The position numbers and the translations under genes were made by a program. A DNA stretch of 64,000 nt from JAEUMG01 sp963805405. GTDB lineage: Bacteria > Pseudomonadota > Alphaproteobacteria > Rhizobiales > Aestuariivirgaceae. The stretch is from positions 248,001-312,000 of the forward strand of contig CAWDUC010000001.1 of the NCBI GenBank assembly GCA_963805405.1. The letters run 5' to 3'. Positions 1-9,192 of this stretch are shown here, piece by piece (the stretch's first letter is position 1; each line of letters begins with the position of its first letter). Under the pieces are notes generated by a model. That model was not told where the DNA came from. It did no database searches and saw only the letters and a program-made list of their open reading frames with translations.

Positions 1-499
1 TCGTTGCCTGCTGTACGCCGATCGTCTTGTCTTTGATCGACTTCTCGTCGACCGGGTTGTCGCTGCGCACCAGAACGCCAATATCGGAATGGAAATACGG
101 GATGGAAAAATCGACCACCTTCTTGCGTTCGTCGGTGATTGAGATTTCCGACATGGCGAGATCGAAATCGGATGTCTGGCCGGTGACCAGAGGATCCCAT
201 CCGACATTGACGACTTCGAGCTTGTCATAACCCGCACGCCAGGCGATTTCCGCCGCCATGCAATATTCCATTCCGTCCTTGATGGCTTCCGGCGTATCGC
301 CGTTCCACCAGATCGGCGCTGGCAATGATACTTCGACCGTAAGCTGCCCGGCCTTGGCCGGATTGGCGATGGGGATCGAACCCTTTTGGCCCGTTAATTC
401 GCAATTGCCGATCATGTCAGCGGCTTGCGCCGTCGCATGGAAACCGGCGAGCAGAGCGATGACGCCGCTCGCCAGCAATATTCCCTTGAACCTATTCAT
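1..499 (-). CDS. Polar amino-acid-type ABC transporter substrate-binding protein (partial, C-terminus off the left edge)
   Basis: About 166 N-terminal codons are visible and the frame runs open off the left edge. A Sec signal peptide covers roughly residues 1-27 (MNRFKGILLASGVIALLAGF, then a small-residue site at ATAQAA). The mature part carries SEISITDERKKVVDFS and the downstream PYFHSDIGVLVRSDNP, the core signature of periplasmic family-3 solute-binding proteins that feed amino-acid ABC importers. The ATG at 499 is preceded by GGGAGG eight bases upstream, which settles the start. The permease and ATPase genes, if present, would lie to the left. The ligand cannot be judged because the second lobe is missing. 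Confidence 0.85.
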   Translation of the reverse strand, partial: MNRFKGILLASGVIALLAGFHATAQAADMIGNCELTGQKGSIPIANPAKAGQLTVEVSLPAPIWWNGDTPEAIKDGMEYCMAAEIAWRAGYDKLEVVNVGWDPLVTGQTSDFDLAMSEISITDERKKVVDFSIPYFHSDIGVLVRSDNPVDEKSIKDKTIGVQQAT

Positions 500-591
500 G
501 GATAACATCCTCCCGGCCGGGGTTTGAATGCGCCGCAACACCAGAGACTAGACCAAATGCGGCTAGCTTGGGCAAGTGTCCGGCAAAATGC

Positions 592-987
592 TCAATTCGA
601 TTTGGAATCGGCGAACTGCTTTACCATCCCCATGATGGCACGTCGCGCCACCGGATCGCTGATCTCGCTAAAGGCACGGGCCAATTGCGAGACCTCCGAC
701 GAGGTAAGCAGATCGGTCATGCCGACTTCCGACATTCCCGGCTGCTGGCTGCTCGCCTCAGGCAATTCGTCAAAGAAGAACTGCACGGGAACGCCGAGTA
801 TCTGCGCCAAGTAGTAGAGCCGGCTGGCGCTGACGCGGTTTGATCCCTTCTCGTATTTCTGCACTTGCTGGAACGTAATGCCCAGCATCTCGCCCAGCTT
901 TTCCTGGCTCATGCCAATCAGCAGGCGTCTCATCCGCACGCGGTTTCCGACGTGCCGGTCAATATAATTCGGGTCTCTTTTAGACAT
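592..987 (-). CDS. XRE/Cro-CI family transcriptional regulator, PraR-like
   Basis: 131-residue cytoplasmic DNA-binding protein. A helix-turn-helix occupies about residues 14-70, with the recognition region GMSQEKLGEMLGITFQQVQK followed by YEKGSNRVSASRL. The C-terminal half is helical and ends in a short basic tail. This layout is that of the rhizobial PraR/SinR-like regulators, known in that family as repressors of adhesion, quorum-sensing or stress genes; which role applies here is not visible. An in-frame TTG lies 36 bases upstream, but ATG at 987, preceded by GGGGGCGAG, is the better start. The gene stands alone, downstream of lnt on the same strand with a 208-bp gap. Confidence 0.85.
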   Translation of the reverse strand: MSKRDPNYIDRHVGNRVRMRRLLIGMSQEKLGEMLGITFQQVQKYEKGSNRVSASRLYYLAQILGVPVQFFFDELPEASSQQPGMSEVGMTDLLTSSEVSQLARAFSEISDPVARRAIMGMVKQFADSKSN

Positions 988-1087
988 ATGCTCGCCCCCA
1001 GATCCCTCTCTTCGGTCTGTCAATCACTTCACTCAGACCGATTGCCCCCGATCTGCGGCCACGTAGTTATAACCACCATTCCGTGAT

Positions 1088-1099
1088 CACGAATTCGTG
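1088..1099. promoter_or_regulatory. Perfect 12-bp palindrome upstream of the XRE gene (candidate operator)
   Basis: CACGAATTCGTG is self-complementary and sits about 100 bp upstream of the XRE start, in the 208-bp AT-richer gap after lnt. A dimeric XRE repressor could autoregulate from it, but a chance 12-bp palindrome in a window this size is not negligible. The rest of the gap (988-1195) shows no gene. Confidence 0.3.
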
Positions 1100-1195
1100 T
1101 TCCCGCTTTATTGATAATACACCCAATGAATATTAGCAATTGGTAGACCAGATCCTGGGTGGTTTTTCGTGTTGGTGCGATCTCTGACTATTGGC

Positions 1196-2803
1196 CTAGG
1201 CACGCCTGTCGCTACGCGACGTAGGTAAGGATAGAACTACAACCAGTGCGAGAGCAATCCCCATAACTACAACCAACATCAAGTCCCCCCAGCGGCTGTA
1301 GAGAGTGGAAGGACCGGCCAGGGGAAGGCCGGTATCGATTACGCCGCGCTCGCCGAGGGGCAGGGATTGCAGCACGCGGCCCTTAGCGTCGACCACGGCG
1401 GAAATGCCGGAATTGGCAGAGCGGATGATGGGAAGCCCCTGCTCGATGGCGCGTAGTTGCACCTGTGCTAGATGCTGGTAGGGCCCGCTCGTTTTTCCGA
1501 ACCATCCATCATTGGTGACATTGACGATCCAGCCCGGACGATGCGCGGCGTCGATCAGGTCGTCGGGAAAGATGACTTCATAGCAGATGAGGAACCCCGC
1601 ATCGGGCGCACCGGCAATCGGAAGCGTTGCGGGGCCATGTCCGGCATTGAAGCTTCCGGGAACGGTGACGACCTTGCGAAAACCCAAAGGCTCGAGGAGC
1701 CATTCCAGAGGCAGGAACTCCCCGCCCGGCACGAGCCGCCACTTGTCGTAACTCAAGATGACGTTTCCGGCGCCATCGAAACCCATGATGCTGTTGAAGA
1801 TGCGTTGCCCGCCCTCCTGCGATCGATCGCGCCGCAATCCGCCCGTGACGAGGACGCCCTTCTCGCCCAGCATGGCGGCGATGATATCACGCGCTTCGGT
1901 GCTCTCTTCGAGATAGAAGGGCACCGCACTTTCCGGCCAGACGATGTGGCTAAATCGCTTTTCGGCACCGGCAGCGCCTTGCGAACTGAGTTCGAGGAGC
2001 GTGCCGAATATCGTGTCCGCATTGCCCTCGAGCCACTTTTCGTTTTGCGGGATATTGGGCTGTACGATGCGGATCGAGACGCCGTCGGCCATCTGGTCCT
2101 GCGCATGCGCAAGGCGCCACGTCCCCCACGCCCAAGCAGCGGGGAGCAAAGCGAAGAGGAGCATGGCAAGTATTATTTCAACGCGCGGGAGATCTCGCTC
2201 GCCGAGCAGCGCGGGCATCGTTGCCCACAACGCCACGAGCAAGGTGAGACTTGTCATGCCGATGAGCGAGGCGGCCTGTGCGACGCCACCCATGCCGATC
2301 ACCGCAAGCCCCGGCGCCGCCCACGGAAAGCCGGTCATGAGATGGCCACGCAACCATTCGACGATGGCGATCGCAACGGCGAGCAGGAGAAGCCGCGACA
2401 GACCCGGCCGCCAGACGTAACTGAGGACGGCGACTGCCACGCCCCAATAGAGCGCCATGCCGCCGGCGAGTGCCCCCACCGCAAACGGCATCATCCATAA
2501 ATACGTGCTGGCATCGACGAGGAAGGCCGCACCCACCCAATAGAGACACACGGAGAAATAGCCCGCTCCGAAGGCCCAGCCTGCCGCAAAGGCCGGAAGT
2601 GCTCCTCGCCGCGGCAATCCGTCGATCAGCCAGACGAGGACTGGAAAGGCTACGAAGAGTGTCGGCCACAGATCGAGGGGCGGCAAAGCCAGCCCCGCCA
2701 GCACTCCCGCGGCGAGCGCCAGGAAAAACCGCTGCCAGCCGCGACGGGTCCGAAAGAAATGCGCCAGACGAATCATGACCGGACTATAGGAGCGGGGCTT
2801 CAT
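1196..2803 (-). CDS. lnt: Apolipoprotein N-acyltransferase
   Basis: 535-residue inner-membrane enzyme that adds the third acyl chain to the N-terminal cysteine of lipoproteins, using phospholipid as donor. About six to seven hydrophobic segments fill residues 25-230, followed by a periplasmic nitrilase-type domain (about 240-500) and a final membrane helix near 505-528. The catalytic triad of the family is present: Glu in VWPESAVP (about 291), Lys in YDKWRLVPGGEF (about 354) and Cys in LICYEVIFPD (about 407). Length matches the family. A second ATG at 2776 is an alternative start; neither has a strong ribosome site. The gene is divergent from the maleate-isomerase-like gene. Confidence 0.95.
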   Translation of the reverse strand: MKPRSYSPVMIRLAHFFRTRRGWQRFFLALAAGVLAGLALPPLDLWPTLFVAFPVLVWLIDGLPRRGALPAFAAGWAFGAGYFSVCLYWVGAAFLVDASTYLWMMPFAVGALAGGMALYWGVAVAVLSYVWRPGLSRLLLLAVAIAIVEWLRGHLMTGFPWAAPGLAVIGMGGVAQAASLIGMTSLTLLVALWATMPALLGERDLPRVEIILAMLLFALLPAAWAWGTWRLAHAQDQMADGVSIRIVQPNIPQNEKWLEGNADTIFGTLLELSSQGAAGAEKRFSHIVWPESAVPFYLEESTEARDIIAAMLGEKGVLVTGGLRRDRSQEGGQRIFNSIMGFDGAGNVILSYDKWRLVPGGEFLPLEWLLEPLGFRKVVTVPGSFNAGHGPATLPIAGAPDAGFLICYEVIFPDDLIDAAHRPGWIVNVTNDGWFGKTSGPYQHLAQVQLRAIEQGLPIIRSANSGISAVVDAKGRVLQSLPLGERGVIDTGLPLAGPSTLYSRWGDLMLVVVMGIALALVVVLSLPTSRSDRRA

Positions 2804-2859
2804 ATCGTCATTGCGGCATAATCTGTGCTAGGCAGTGGCCTTCTTGTGAGGAGCTTGCC

Positions 2860-3672
2860 ATGACGCGTGCTGCACAGGCCGAAAGAAGCCCGCTCGACGA
2901 TATGATCCTGATCGAGCACCTGCCATTCGAGACCGATGGCGGCATTGCCACGCGCGCGCGCATCGGCCTCATCGTGCTCGCTACCGATTATACGATTGAG
3001 GACGAATGGCGGCGCATCTACACACCCTTGACGGGTGTTGCGCTTTATCAGAGCCGCATCCTCAACGACGTCCGCATTACGCCCGAGACCTTGCGCGCCA
3101 TGGAGCCGCGCATCGCGCTCTCGACCGATGTCATCCTTCCGGGCTCCGAACTCGATGTCGTCGCCTATGGCTGCACCTCGGCCTCGATGGCAATCGGCGA
3201 GGAGAAGGTCTTCGAGAAAATCCGCTCGGTGCGTTCGAACGCCAAATGCACGACGCCGATCACCGCAGCTTTCGCAGCCTTCCGCGCGATGGGCGCAAAG
3301 CGCATCGGCGTGCTCACTCCCTATCGCGCCGACGTCAATCACATCGTCGCCGATTACATCCGCGCCCGCGGCTTCGACGTGCCGGTCTTCGGCTCCTTCA
3401 ACGAAGAAAATGATGGCATTGTCGCGCGCATCACGCCGAAATCGATCGAATCCGGCATCGATGCCATCAAGAAGAAGGCCTCCATCGATGCCGTCTTCGT
3501 GTCCTGCACGTCGGTGAGACTTGCCTCGGCAGCAGCACGCATCGAAGAGAAGATCGGTTTGCCGGTCACGTCTTCCAATCACGCCATGGCCTGGCATGCA
3601 TTGCGCCTTGCCGGCATTGACGACCCCATGCCGCAATGGGGCCGCCTCTTCGCGATGCCCTTGGCGGGATGA
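2860..3672 (+). CDS. Asp/Glu racemase superfamily protein (maleate cis-trans isomerase / arylmalonate decarboxylase / EutA-like)
   Basis: 270-residue cytoplasmic enzyme. The two cysteines used by this superfamily are both present: VAYGCTSASM (Cys about 105) and FVSCTSVRLA (Cys about 216), in the two pseudo-symmetrical halves. This fits maleate isomerase, arylmalonate decarboxylase and the ectoine-utilisation protein EutA, which cannot be separated by eye. The start is well supported by GAGGAG seven bases before ATG. Its stop codon overlaps the start of the AraC regulator (ATGA), so the two are translationally coupled and the regulator probably responds to the substrate or product. No other ectoine genes lie nearby, so EutA is only one option. 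Confidence 0.8.
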   Translation: MTRAAQAERSPLDDMILIEHLPFETDGGIATRARIGLIVLATDYTIEDEWRRIYTPLTGVALYQSRILNDVRITPETLRAMEPRIALSTDVILPGSELDVVAYGCTSASMAIGEEKVFEKIRSVRSNAKCTTPITAAFAAFRAMGAKRIGVLTPYRADVNHIVADYIRARGFDVPVFGSFNEENDGIVARITPKSIESGIDAIKKKASIDAVFVSCTSVRLASAAARIEEKIGLPVTSSNHAMAWHALRLAGIDDPMPQWGRLFAMPLAG

Positions 3673-4499
3673 GGCGCGTCCGCACCATCGCCCAGACCTA
3701 TGCCGCCGGTGGCGGCTGGCAGCTCGATGAAGCGGACGTTCATCCGGCGCTTGCGGGGCTCGTCCTGCGCTATGCCGGTTATGAGGAGCGCGGTGGAAAG
3801 CCTGTCGCTCGAAGCGAATGGGCCGTGCCTCACATCCCGGTCGTCATCAATTTCGGCGATGCCTTCGCGATCACCGATGGAGCGACCAAGGCCTTTGGGA
3901 GCTTCGCCGCCGGTCTTTATGACCGCCCGGTCGCTGTTGCGTCTACAGGCGCCGCGCGCTGCCTTCAGTTCGATCTGACGCCCGCCGGTGCGCAGCTTTT
4001 CTTCGGCCAGCCCTTGGGCGCGATGGTCAATCGGATCCTCTCGCTTGAGGATATCATGGGACCGGCTGCTGTACGCCTCGTCGATGAGCTCGAAACGGCC
4101 GTCACCTGGGCCGATCGCTTCGACTGCCTGGAAGAAGCCTTGCTCACGCGTATCGGCAGCGCGCGGCCGGCGCCCGACCTCGTCACCAAGGGCTGGGCAT
4201 TGCTCCAGGACTCCCGCGGTACCGCATCGATCGAGGCCGTCGCCGACAGATTGGGCTGTTCAAGGAAGCATCTCGCCGCTTCCTTCCGCGAGCATATCGG
4301 CCTGAGCCCGAAGACCGTTGCGCGGGTGATCCGTTTCAATACGGTGCTAGACGGCTTGCGCGAGAAACACTCCTTCGCCGATGTCGCCTTTCACTGCGGC
4401 TATGCGGATCAGGCACATATGATCCGCGAATGCCGCGCCTTCACCGGCCTCGCGCCTACGCAATTCGCCGCGCAGTTTCTCGCAAACGGTGTGATGTAG
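3669..4499 (+). CDS. AraC family transcriptional regulator
   Basis: 276 residues. The N-terminal half is an AraC-type sensing domain (EWAVPHIPVVINFGDAF region). The last 100 residues hold the two helix-turn-helix motifs, with RLGCSRKHLAASFREHIGLS and the family signature FADVAFHCGYADQAHMIREC followed by FTGLAPTQF. The frame is open 33 bases further upstream, but the ATG at 3669 overlaps the preceding stop as ATGA, the usual sign of coupling, so it is preferred. It presumably controls the racemase-like gene. Downstream it converges on the EamA gene across a short hairpin. Confidence 0.9.
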   Translation: MRRVRTIAQTYAAGGGWQLDEADVHPALAGLVLRYAGYEERGGKPVARSEWAVPHIPVVINFGDAFAITDGATKAFGSFAAGLYDRPVAVASTGAARCLQFDLTPAGAQLFFGQPLGAMVNRILSLEDIMGPAAVRLVDELETAVTWADRFDCLEEALLTRIGSARPAPDLVTKGWALLQDSRGTASIEAVADRLGCSRKHLAASFREHIGLSPKTVARVIRFNTVLDGLREKHSFADVAFHCGYADQAHMIRECRAFTGLAPTQFAAQFLANGVM

Positions 4500-4500
4500 T

Positions 4501-4526
4501 TTCCCTCCCGACAAGGGGGAGGGGAA
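4501..4526. terminator. Hairpin between convergent genes, related to the CCCTCCCC-type repeat
   Basis: TTCCCTCCCG, then ACAAG, then GGGGAGGGGAAG can pair in either direction and fills the whole gap between the AraC and EamA stop codons. It resembles one arm of the longer inverted repeat at 14215-14334. There is no clean T-run, so termination is plausible but not proven. Confidence 0.45.
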
Positions 4527-4528
4527 GC

Positions 4529-4963
4529 TCACTTAACCGCCACAAGCACCGCGCCTGCAGCGATAAGCGCAATGCCGATCCAGTTCGCCCAGGACAGCTT
4601 CTCGCCCAGAAACATCACCCCGATTACGGCTACCAGCACCACGCTCAATTTGTCGATCGGCGCGACTTTTGCCGCCTCGCCGATCTTCAGTGCGCGGAAG
4701 TAACAAAGCCACGACGCCCCGGTCGCAAATCCGGACAGGACGAGAAAGATCCAGCTCCGTGACGAAATGCTGGAAGGCGATTGCCACTGCCCGGTTGCGG
4801 CGACGATGCCGGCCACCAGGGCCAGGATGATCAGCGTACGGATGAGCGTGGCGAGATCGGCATTGATGCCGGCAACGCCGATCTTGGCGAAGATCGCGGT
4901 GAGCGCGGCGAACACCGCCGACAGGATCGCCCAGAATTGCCAACTCGCGAGCGCGCCGCTCAT
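4529..4963 (-). CDS. EamA/DMT family small transporter (single-domain, about 144 aa)
   Basis: A 144-residue inner-membrane protein with about five hydrophobic segments covering a single EamA domain. Typical motifs are GFATGASWLCYFRALKIGEA and VAPIDKLSVVLVAVIGVMFL, the second-half signature of drug/metabolite transporters. Full-length DMT carriers have two such domains; single-domain members of about 140 residues form a recognised subgroup that probably dimerises. The start chosen (ATG 4963) lies at the stop of the upstream ureohydrolase gene. That tight spacing suggests co-transcription, so an amine or guanidino-compound product may be exported. The substrate is unknown. Confidence 0.85.
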   Translation of the reverse strand: MSGALASWQFWAILSAVFAALTAIFAKIGVAGINADLATLIRTLIILALVAGIVAATGQWQSPSSISSRSWIFLVLSGFATGASWLCYFRALKIGEAAKVAPIDKLSVVLVAVIGVMFLGEKLSWANWIGIALIAAGAVLVAVK

Positions 4964-4965
4964 CC

Positions 4966-5946
4966 CTATGCGCGCCGCTTGGCAATGTCCTCGGCCATCG
5001 AACACATGATCTCGAACATCATCGTAACGCCGGCATAGGCGGTCAGGCCCGACGGATCGAAAGGCGGCGAGACTTCGACGACATCGGCGCCGACGATATG
5101 AAGGCCGCGAAGCCCTCGCACTAATTGCTGCGCCTGGAATGTCGTAAAGCCACCGATCTCCGGCGTGCCGGTGCCCGGCGCATAGACGGGATCGAGCATG
5201 TCGATATCGAAGCTCACATAGGTGGCACCATCGCCAACGATCTCGCGCGCTTCCGCCATGACGTCCTTTGGCCCGCGCTCCATCGCCTCTTCGATGCGGA
5301 TGAGGCGCACGCCCATCTTCTCGCCATACTCGAAGTCTTCGAGATCGTACATCGAGCCGCGCAAGCCAATCTGCACCGTGCGCTTGGGATCGAGCACGCC
5401 TTCCTCGATCGCCCGCTTGAACGGCGTGCCATGCGTATACTTGAAGCCGCCGAAATAGCCGTCATAGAGATCGGTATGAGCGTCGAAATGGATCATGCCA
5501 ACCGGCTTCTTGGCGCCGACCGCACGCAACACCGGCAGCGAACAAAGATGATCGCCACCCGCCGAGATCGGCCTGATCCCCTTGCCGACCAGTTTCTGGA
5601 AGTAATGCTCGACGCGCATCAAGGCGTCATCGACATTGGCGGGATTGACCGGGCAGTCGCCGAGATCGGCGACATTGGCGAGGTCATAGGGAACGATATG
5701 CATGGTCTGGTGCATACGACGCACCATTGACGACATGTCGCGCATCTGGCGTGGCCCATGGCGCGGTCCCGGCCGGTTGCTCGTACCGCCATCCCAGGGA
5801 ATACCGACCAGCCCGATATCGATATTCTGGGCATCGTCCAGCAACACATGCGGCAGGCGCATGAAGGTTGCGATACCGCCGAAGCGCGGCGTGACGAGTC
5901 CCGATACCGGCTGGTTGAAGCCGCCGTCGCGCGGATGTGGCGCCAT
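4966..5946 (-). CDS. speB: Agmatinase-like ureohydrolase (arginase family)
   Basis: 326 residues, the usual length for the arginase/agmatinase/guanidinobutyrase family. These enzymes use two Mn ions to hydrolyse a guanidino group to urea and an amine. The metal-binding motifs are intact: SAGGDHL (about 129-134), FDAHTDLYDG (about 154-163) and SFDIDMLDPVYAPGTGTPE (about 245-263). Family members differ in substrate (agmatine, guanidinobutyrate, guanidine, proclavaminate), and sequence reading cannot fix which applies. The start has GGGAGAAGG just upstream. It is followed within a few bases by the EamA transporter, a likely two-gene operon. Confidence 0.85.
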   Translation of the reverse strand: MAPHPRDGGFNQPVSGLVTPRFGGIATFMRLPHVLLDDAQNIDIGLVGIPWDGGTSNRPGPRHGPRQMRDMSSMVRRMHQTMHIVPYDLANVADLGDCPVNPANVDDALMRVEHYFQKLVGKGIRPISAGGDHLCSLPVLRAVGAKKPVGMIHFDAHTDLYDGYFGGFKYTHGTPFKRAIEEGVLDPKRTVQIGLRGSMYDLEDFEYGEKMGVRLIRIEEAMERGPKDVMAEAREIVGDGATYVSFDIDMLDPVYAPGTGTPEIGGFTTFQAQQLVRGLRGLHIVGADVVEVSPPFDPSGLTAYAGVTMMFEIMCSMAEDIAKRRA

Positions 5947-6002
5947 GTCCTTCTCCCTTAAAGCCCAATCTTAGATGGCGGAAGCTATACCCGAACCCGC
6001 GC

Positions 6003-8174
6003 CTAAAGGAAGCTGTAGGGATCGACATCGATATCGATCTTGAGCGAGCCGCGCGACTTCACCCCGTGAAGCCACTCGCGAATAAACGCTTGCACATTGG
6101 TTTCGCGCCCCGCTTTGATCAGAAACCGCCAGCGATAGCGCCCGCGCACCAAGGCGATCGGCGCCGGCGCCGGCCCGAGCACGCGGATATCCTTGGCCTC
6201 GACGACGCGCTTCGCCAGCCAGCGGCTGAACTGTTCGGTCTCGCCCGCGTCATTTCCGGAAACGATGATGGCGACGAGCCGGCCATAAGGCGGCAGGCCA
6301 GCCTCCTGGCGGATGCGCTTCTCCTGCCCGAGGAACCCGTCGCGGTCGCCGCGCTTGAGCGACTGCATCAAGGGATGATCGGGCAGATAAGTCTGGATCA
6401 AGGCGCGGCCCGGTTTTTCGCCGCGCCCTGCCCGGCCCGCCACTTGCGCCATGAGTTGCCAGGTGCGCTCGCCAGCGCGTGGATCGCCAGATTCAAGCGC
6501 AAGGTCGGCATCGACCACGCCCGCCAAGGTGAGCTGCGGAAAATGATGCCCCTTGGCGACGAGCTGCGTGCCGATGATCAGATTGTACTCGCCCTTGGCG
6601 ACATCGCGCAGCGCATCGCGCAGCAAAGTTCCGCGCGACAGATCACTGGAGAGGACGACGATGCGTGCATCCGGATAGCGGCTCGCGGCCTCGTCGGCGA
6701 GCCGCTCGATACCGGGCCCGCAGGAAACCAGTGTCTCCGCCGCGCCGCAGCTTGGGCAAGCCTGCGGCATTGGCTGGGTGAAGCCGCAATGATGGCATTG
6801 CATCTGCCGCCGGAAGCGATGCTCGACCAAGGCCGCCGCACAATTGGGACATTCGATCCGAAAGCCGCAAGTCCGGCACAAGGTGAGCGGCGCAAAGCCG
6901 CGCCGGTTGAGAAACAGAAGCGCCTGCTCGCCCGCATCGAGTGCGCCGCGCACCGCCTCATCGAGCGCCGGCGAGATCCAGTTGCTCGCGCCAAGCTTCG
7001 TCTGCCGCATGTCGATCAAGTCGATACGCGGCAATTCAGGGCGGCCATGCCGGTCTTTCAGGGTCACATGCCGATAGCGGCCGCGATCAACATTGACGAG
7101 AGTCTCGAGCGACGGCGTCGCCGATGACAGTATCACCGGAAACTTGCCGAGACTGCCATGGACTATCGCCATGTCGCGCGCATGATAGGGCACGCCGTCT
7201 TCCTGCTTATAGGCACCCTCGTGTTCCTCATCGACGACGATGAGACCCAGCTTGCGCCACGGTAGAAAGAGTGCGGACCGCGCGCCGACCACGATGCGGG
7301 CGCGGCCCTCGCCGACGCCGCGCCACACGCGTTCGCGCTCGCGCGGACGCAATTCCGAATGCCAGGCGGCAGGCTCGGCCTGGAAGCGTTCCTCGACCCG
7401 GCTCAGGAATTGTTGCGTCAGCGCGATCTCCGGAACAAGCAGAAGTACTTGGCTGCCTCCGGCCAATGCCGCCGCCATCGCTTCGAAATAGACTTCTGTC
7501 TTGCCCGACCCGGTGACACCATCAAGCAGCGCGACGCCCACTCCGCGTTGCGCGACAAGCGCCCTGAGCTCGCGCGCCGCGATCTGCTGCTCGGCGCTCA
7601 GTTTGAGCTGCGGACCCAAGGGCTGCGGCTCCGCGAAGGCCCGCATCGCCGGCAAGGCGACGGGCTTGAGTGCGCCTTCGCCGATCAGGCCCTTGACCAC
7701 CGAGAGCCCGACGCCCGAGAGTTCGGAAAGCTCGCTCGCCCGCAAGGCCGGTGCGTCCTTTGCCGCATCGAGCGCGCGACGCCTTTGCGGCGTCATGCGC
7801 TGCGGTTCATCGCCGGTTACGACATAGGCAATCTGCTGGCGCTCGCCTTCCAGCGCCGCCGGTGCCCTGAGACACATGCGCAGAACATTTCCGGCCGGTT
7901 CGAGATAATAGGCGGAAACCCAGTCGACGAAGCGCCGGTTCAACTCCGCCATCGGCACCATGTCGAATTTGCCGATGACTTCGCGCAATTTCATGTTGGT
8001 GGGGGTGAGCGGGCGGCATTCCCACACCACGCCGATCATCTCGCGCGGGCCGAGCGGCGCCGCCACATAATCGCCGGGCACGAGGCCGAGGCTGCGCGGC
8101 GCCAGATAGGACAAGGGTCCCTCCAGCGCGAGGGGCAGCAGCACCTCGACCATGTCATGTGAATCATCGGCCAT
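6003..8174 (-). CDS. priA: Primosomal protein N' (replication restart helicase PriA)
   Basis: 723 residues, full length. PriA recognises abandoned replication forks and reloads the replisome. The N-terminal DNA-binding region (about 1-190) is followed by a superfamily-2 helicase core with Walker A DGVTGSGKTEVYFEAM (about 220-235) and the DEEH box VVDEEHEGAYKQED. The family-specific zinc insertion shows four CxxC pairs (CRTCGF, CPNCAA, CHHCGF, CPSCGA). Helicase motifs V and VI are visible as IIGTQLVAKGHHFP and QVAGRAGRG. It is divergent from xerC across a 60-bp gap. Confidence 0.97.
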   Translation of the reverse strand: MADDSHDMVEVLLPLALEGPLSYLAPRSLGLVPGDYVAAPLGPREMIGVVWECRPLTPTNMKLREVIGKFDMVPMAELNRRFVDWVSAYYLEPAGNVLRMCLRAPAALEGERQQIAYVVTGDEPQRMTPQRRRALDAAKDAPALRASELSELSGVGLSVVKGLIGEGALKPVALPAMRAFAEPQPLGPQLKLSAEQQIAARELRALVAQRGVGVALLDGVTGSGKTEVYFEAMAAALAGGSQVLLLVPEIALTQQFLSRVEERFQAEPAAWHSELRPRERERVWRGVGEGRARIVVGARSALFLPWRKLGLIVVDEEHEGAYKQEDGVPYHARDMAIVHGSLGKFPVILSSATPSLETLVNVDRGRYRHVTLKDRHGRPELPRIDLIDMRQTKLGASNWISPALDEAVRGALDAGEQALLFLNRRGFAPLTLCRTCGFRIECPNCAAALVEHRFRRQMQCHHCGFTQPMPQACPSCGAAETLVSCGPGIERLADEAASRYPDARIVVLSSDLSRGTLLRDALRDVAKGEYNLIIGTQLVAKGHHFPQLTLAGVVDADLALESGDPRAGERTWQLMAQVAGRAGRGEKPGRALIQTYLPDHPLMQSLKRGDRDGFLGQEKRIRQEAGLPPYGRLVAIIVSGNDAGETEQFSRWLAKRVVEAKDIRVLGPAPAPIALVRGRYRWRFLIKAGRETNVQAFIREWLHGVKSRGSLKIDIDVDPYSFL

Positions 8175-8244
8175 CCCCGAACATTGCGCGAACGAAGCGC
8201 CGGGATCAACCCGCCATCAACCATTGCAGGCCTAGGCTTTGCGC

Positions 8245-9192
8245 ATGGCTGCACCAGAGGAAGCTTCCGTCGTCTTCGCCGCGCCCGACGCCGCGCGCGC
8301 CGCCGCCAACTGGCTGCGCTATCTCTCCAGCGAATTGCGCGCCGCGCCCAAGACGATCGAGGCCTATAGCCGTGATCTTCGCCAATTCTTCCAGTTCCTG
8401 CAGCAGCATCTGGGCGGCGCTCCGACGCTCGCCGACCTCGAAACGCTCACCACTGGCGACTTCCGCTCGTTTCTGGCGCATCGTCGCAATTCCGGAGCCG
8501 AGAGCCGCTCACTGTCACGCCAGCTCTCGGCCTTGCGCTCCTTCTATCTCTTCCTCGAACGCACCGGCACGCTGAAGAACGCGGCCCTCTCCGCCTTGCG
8601 CTCGCCCAAGATCGCCCATTCGGTGCCCAAGCCATTGAGTCCCGAGGCCGCACGCCGGCTGATTGCGCCAGAAGCGACGGATGACGGCGACGCCCTGCCT
8701 TGGATCGCGGCGCGCGATACCGCCGTGCTCACGCTCCTTTACGGCTGCGGACTGCGCATCTCCGAAGCCGTGTCACTCACCGGCAATGATCTCTCCCGCG
8801 ACCCGATGATGATCGCCGGCAAGGGCGGCAAGATGCGGTTGGTACCGGTTCTCCCGATCGCGCGCGAGGCGGTCGCCGCCTATCAGGCCTTGTGTCCCTA
8901 TTCGGTGGCGCCCAAGGCGCCATTGTTCCGCGGCCTCAAGGGCGGCCCGCTCAATGCCCGCAATATCCAATTGCTGATCGCGCGATTGCGCGGCGCGCTC
9001 GGACTGCCCGACACGGCGACGCCGCATGCCTTGCGCCACTCATTCGCCACGCATCTGTTGAGCAACGGTGCGGATCTTCGCGCCATCCAGGAATTGCTTG
9101 GCCATGCCAGTCTTTCGACCACGCAGATCTACACCGAAGTCAATCGCGCGCATCTCTTCGAGCAGTACATGAAGGCCCATCCACGCACATGA
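8245..9192 (+). CDS. xerC: Site-specific tyrosine recombinase XerC
   Basis: 315 residues. XerC acts with XerD at dif to resolve chromosome dimers. The N-terminal SAM-like core-binding domain (about 15-105, with SKTIEAYSRDLRQFFQF-like helices) precedes the catalytic domain. The catalytic set is complete: Arg in LYGCGLRISEAVSL, Lys in AGKGGKMRLVPV, His and Arg in HALRHSFATHLLS, His in LLGHASLSTTQIY and the Tyr nucleophile in IYTEVNRAHL. An in-frame TTG two codons earlier is possible, but the ATG at 8245 is preferred. The stop overlaps the next start as ATGA, coupling it to the TraB-like gene. Confidence 0.93.
   Translation: MAAPEEASVVFAAPDAARAAANWLRYLSSELRAAPKTIEAYSRDLRQFFQFLQQHLGGAPTLADLETLTTGDFRSFLAHRRNSGAESRSLSRQLSALRSFYLFLERTGTLKNAALSALRSPKIAHSVPKPLSPEAARRLIAPEATDDGDALPWIAARDTAVLTLLYGCGLRISEAVSLTGNDLSRDPMMIAGKGGKMRLVPVLPIAREAVAAYQALCPYSVAPKAPLFRGLKGGPLNARNIQLLIARLRGALGLPDTATPHALRHSFATHLLSNGADLRAIQELLGHASLSTTQIYTEVNRAHLFEQYMKAHPRT

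Noticed and set aside
2860..3672. Calling the racemase-like gene eutA of ectoine degradation
   Set aside because: The expected neighbours eutB, eutC, eutD and eutE and an ectoine transporter are absent, and the two-cysteine fold fits several enzymes.
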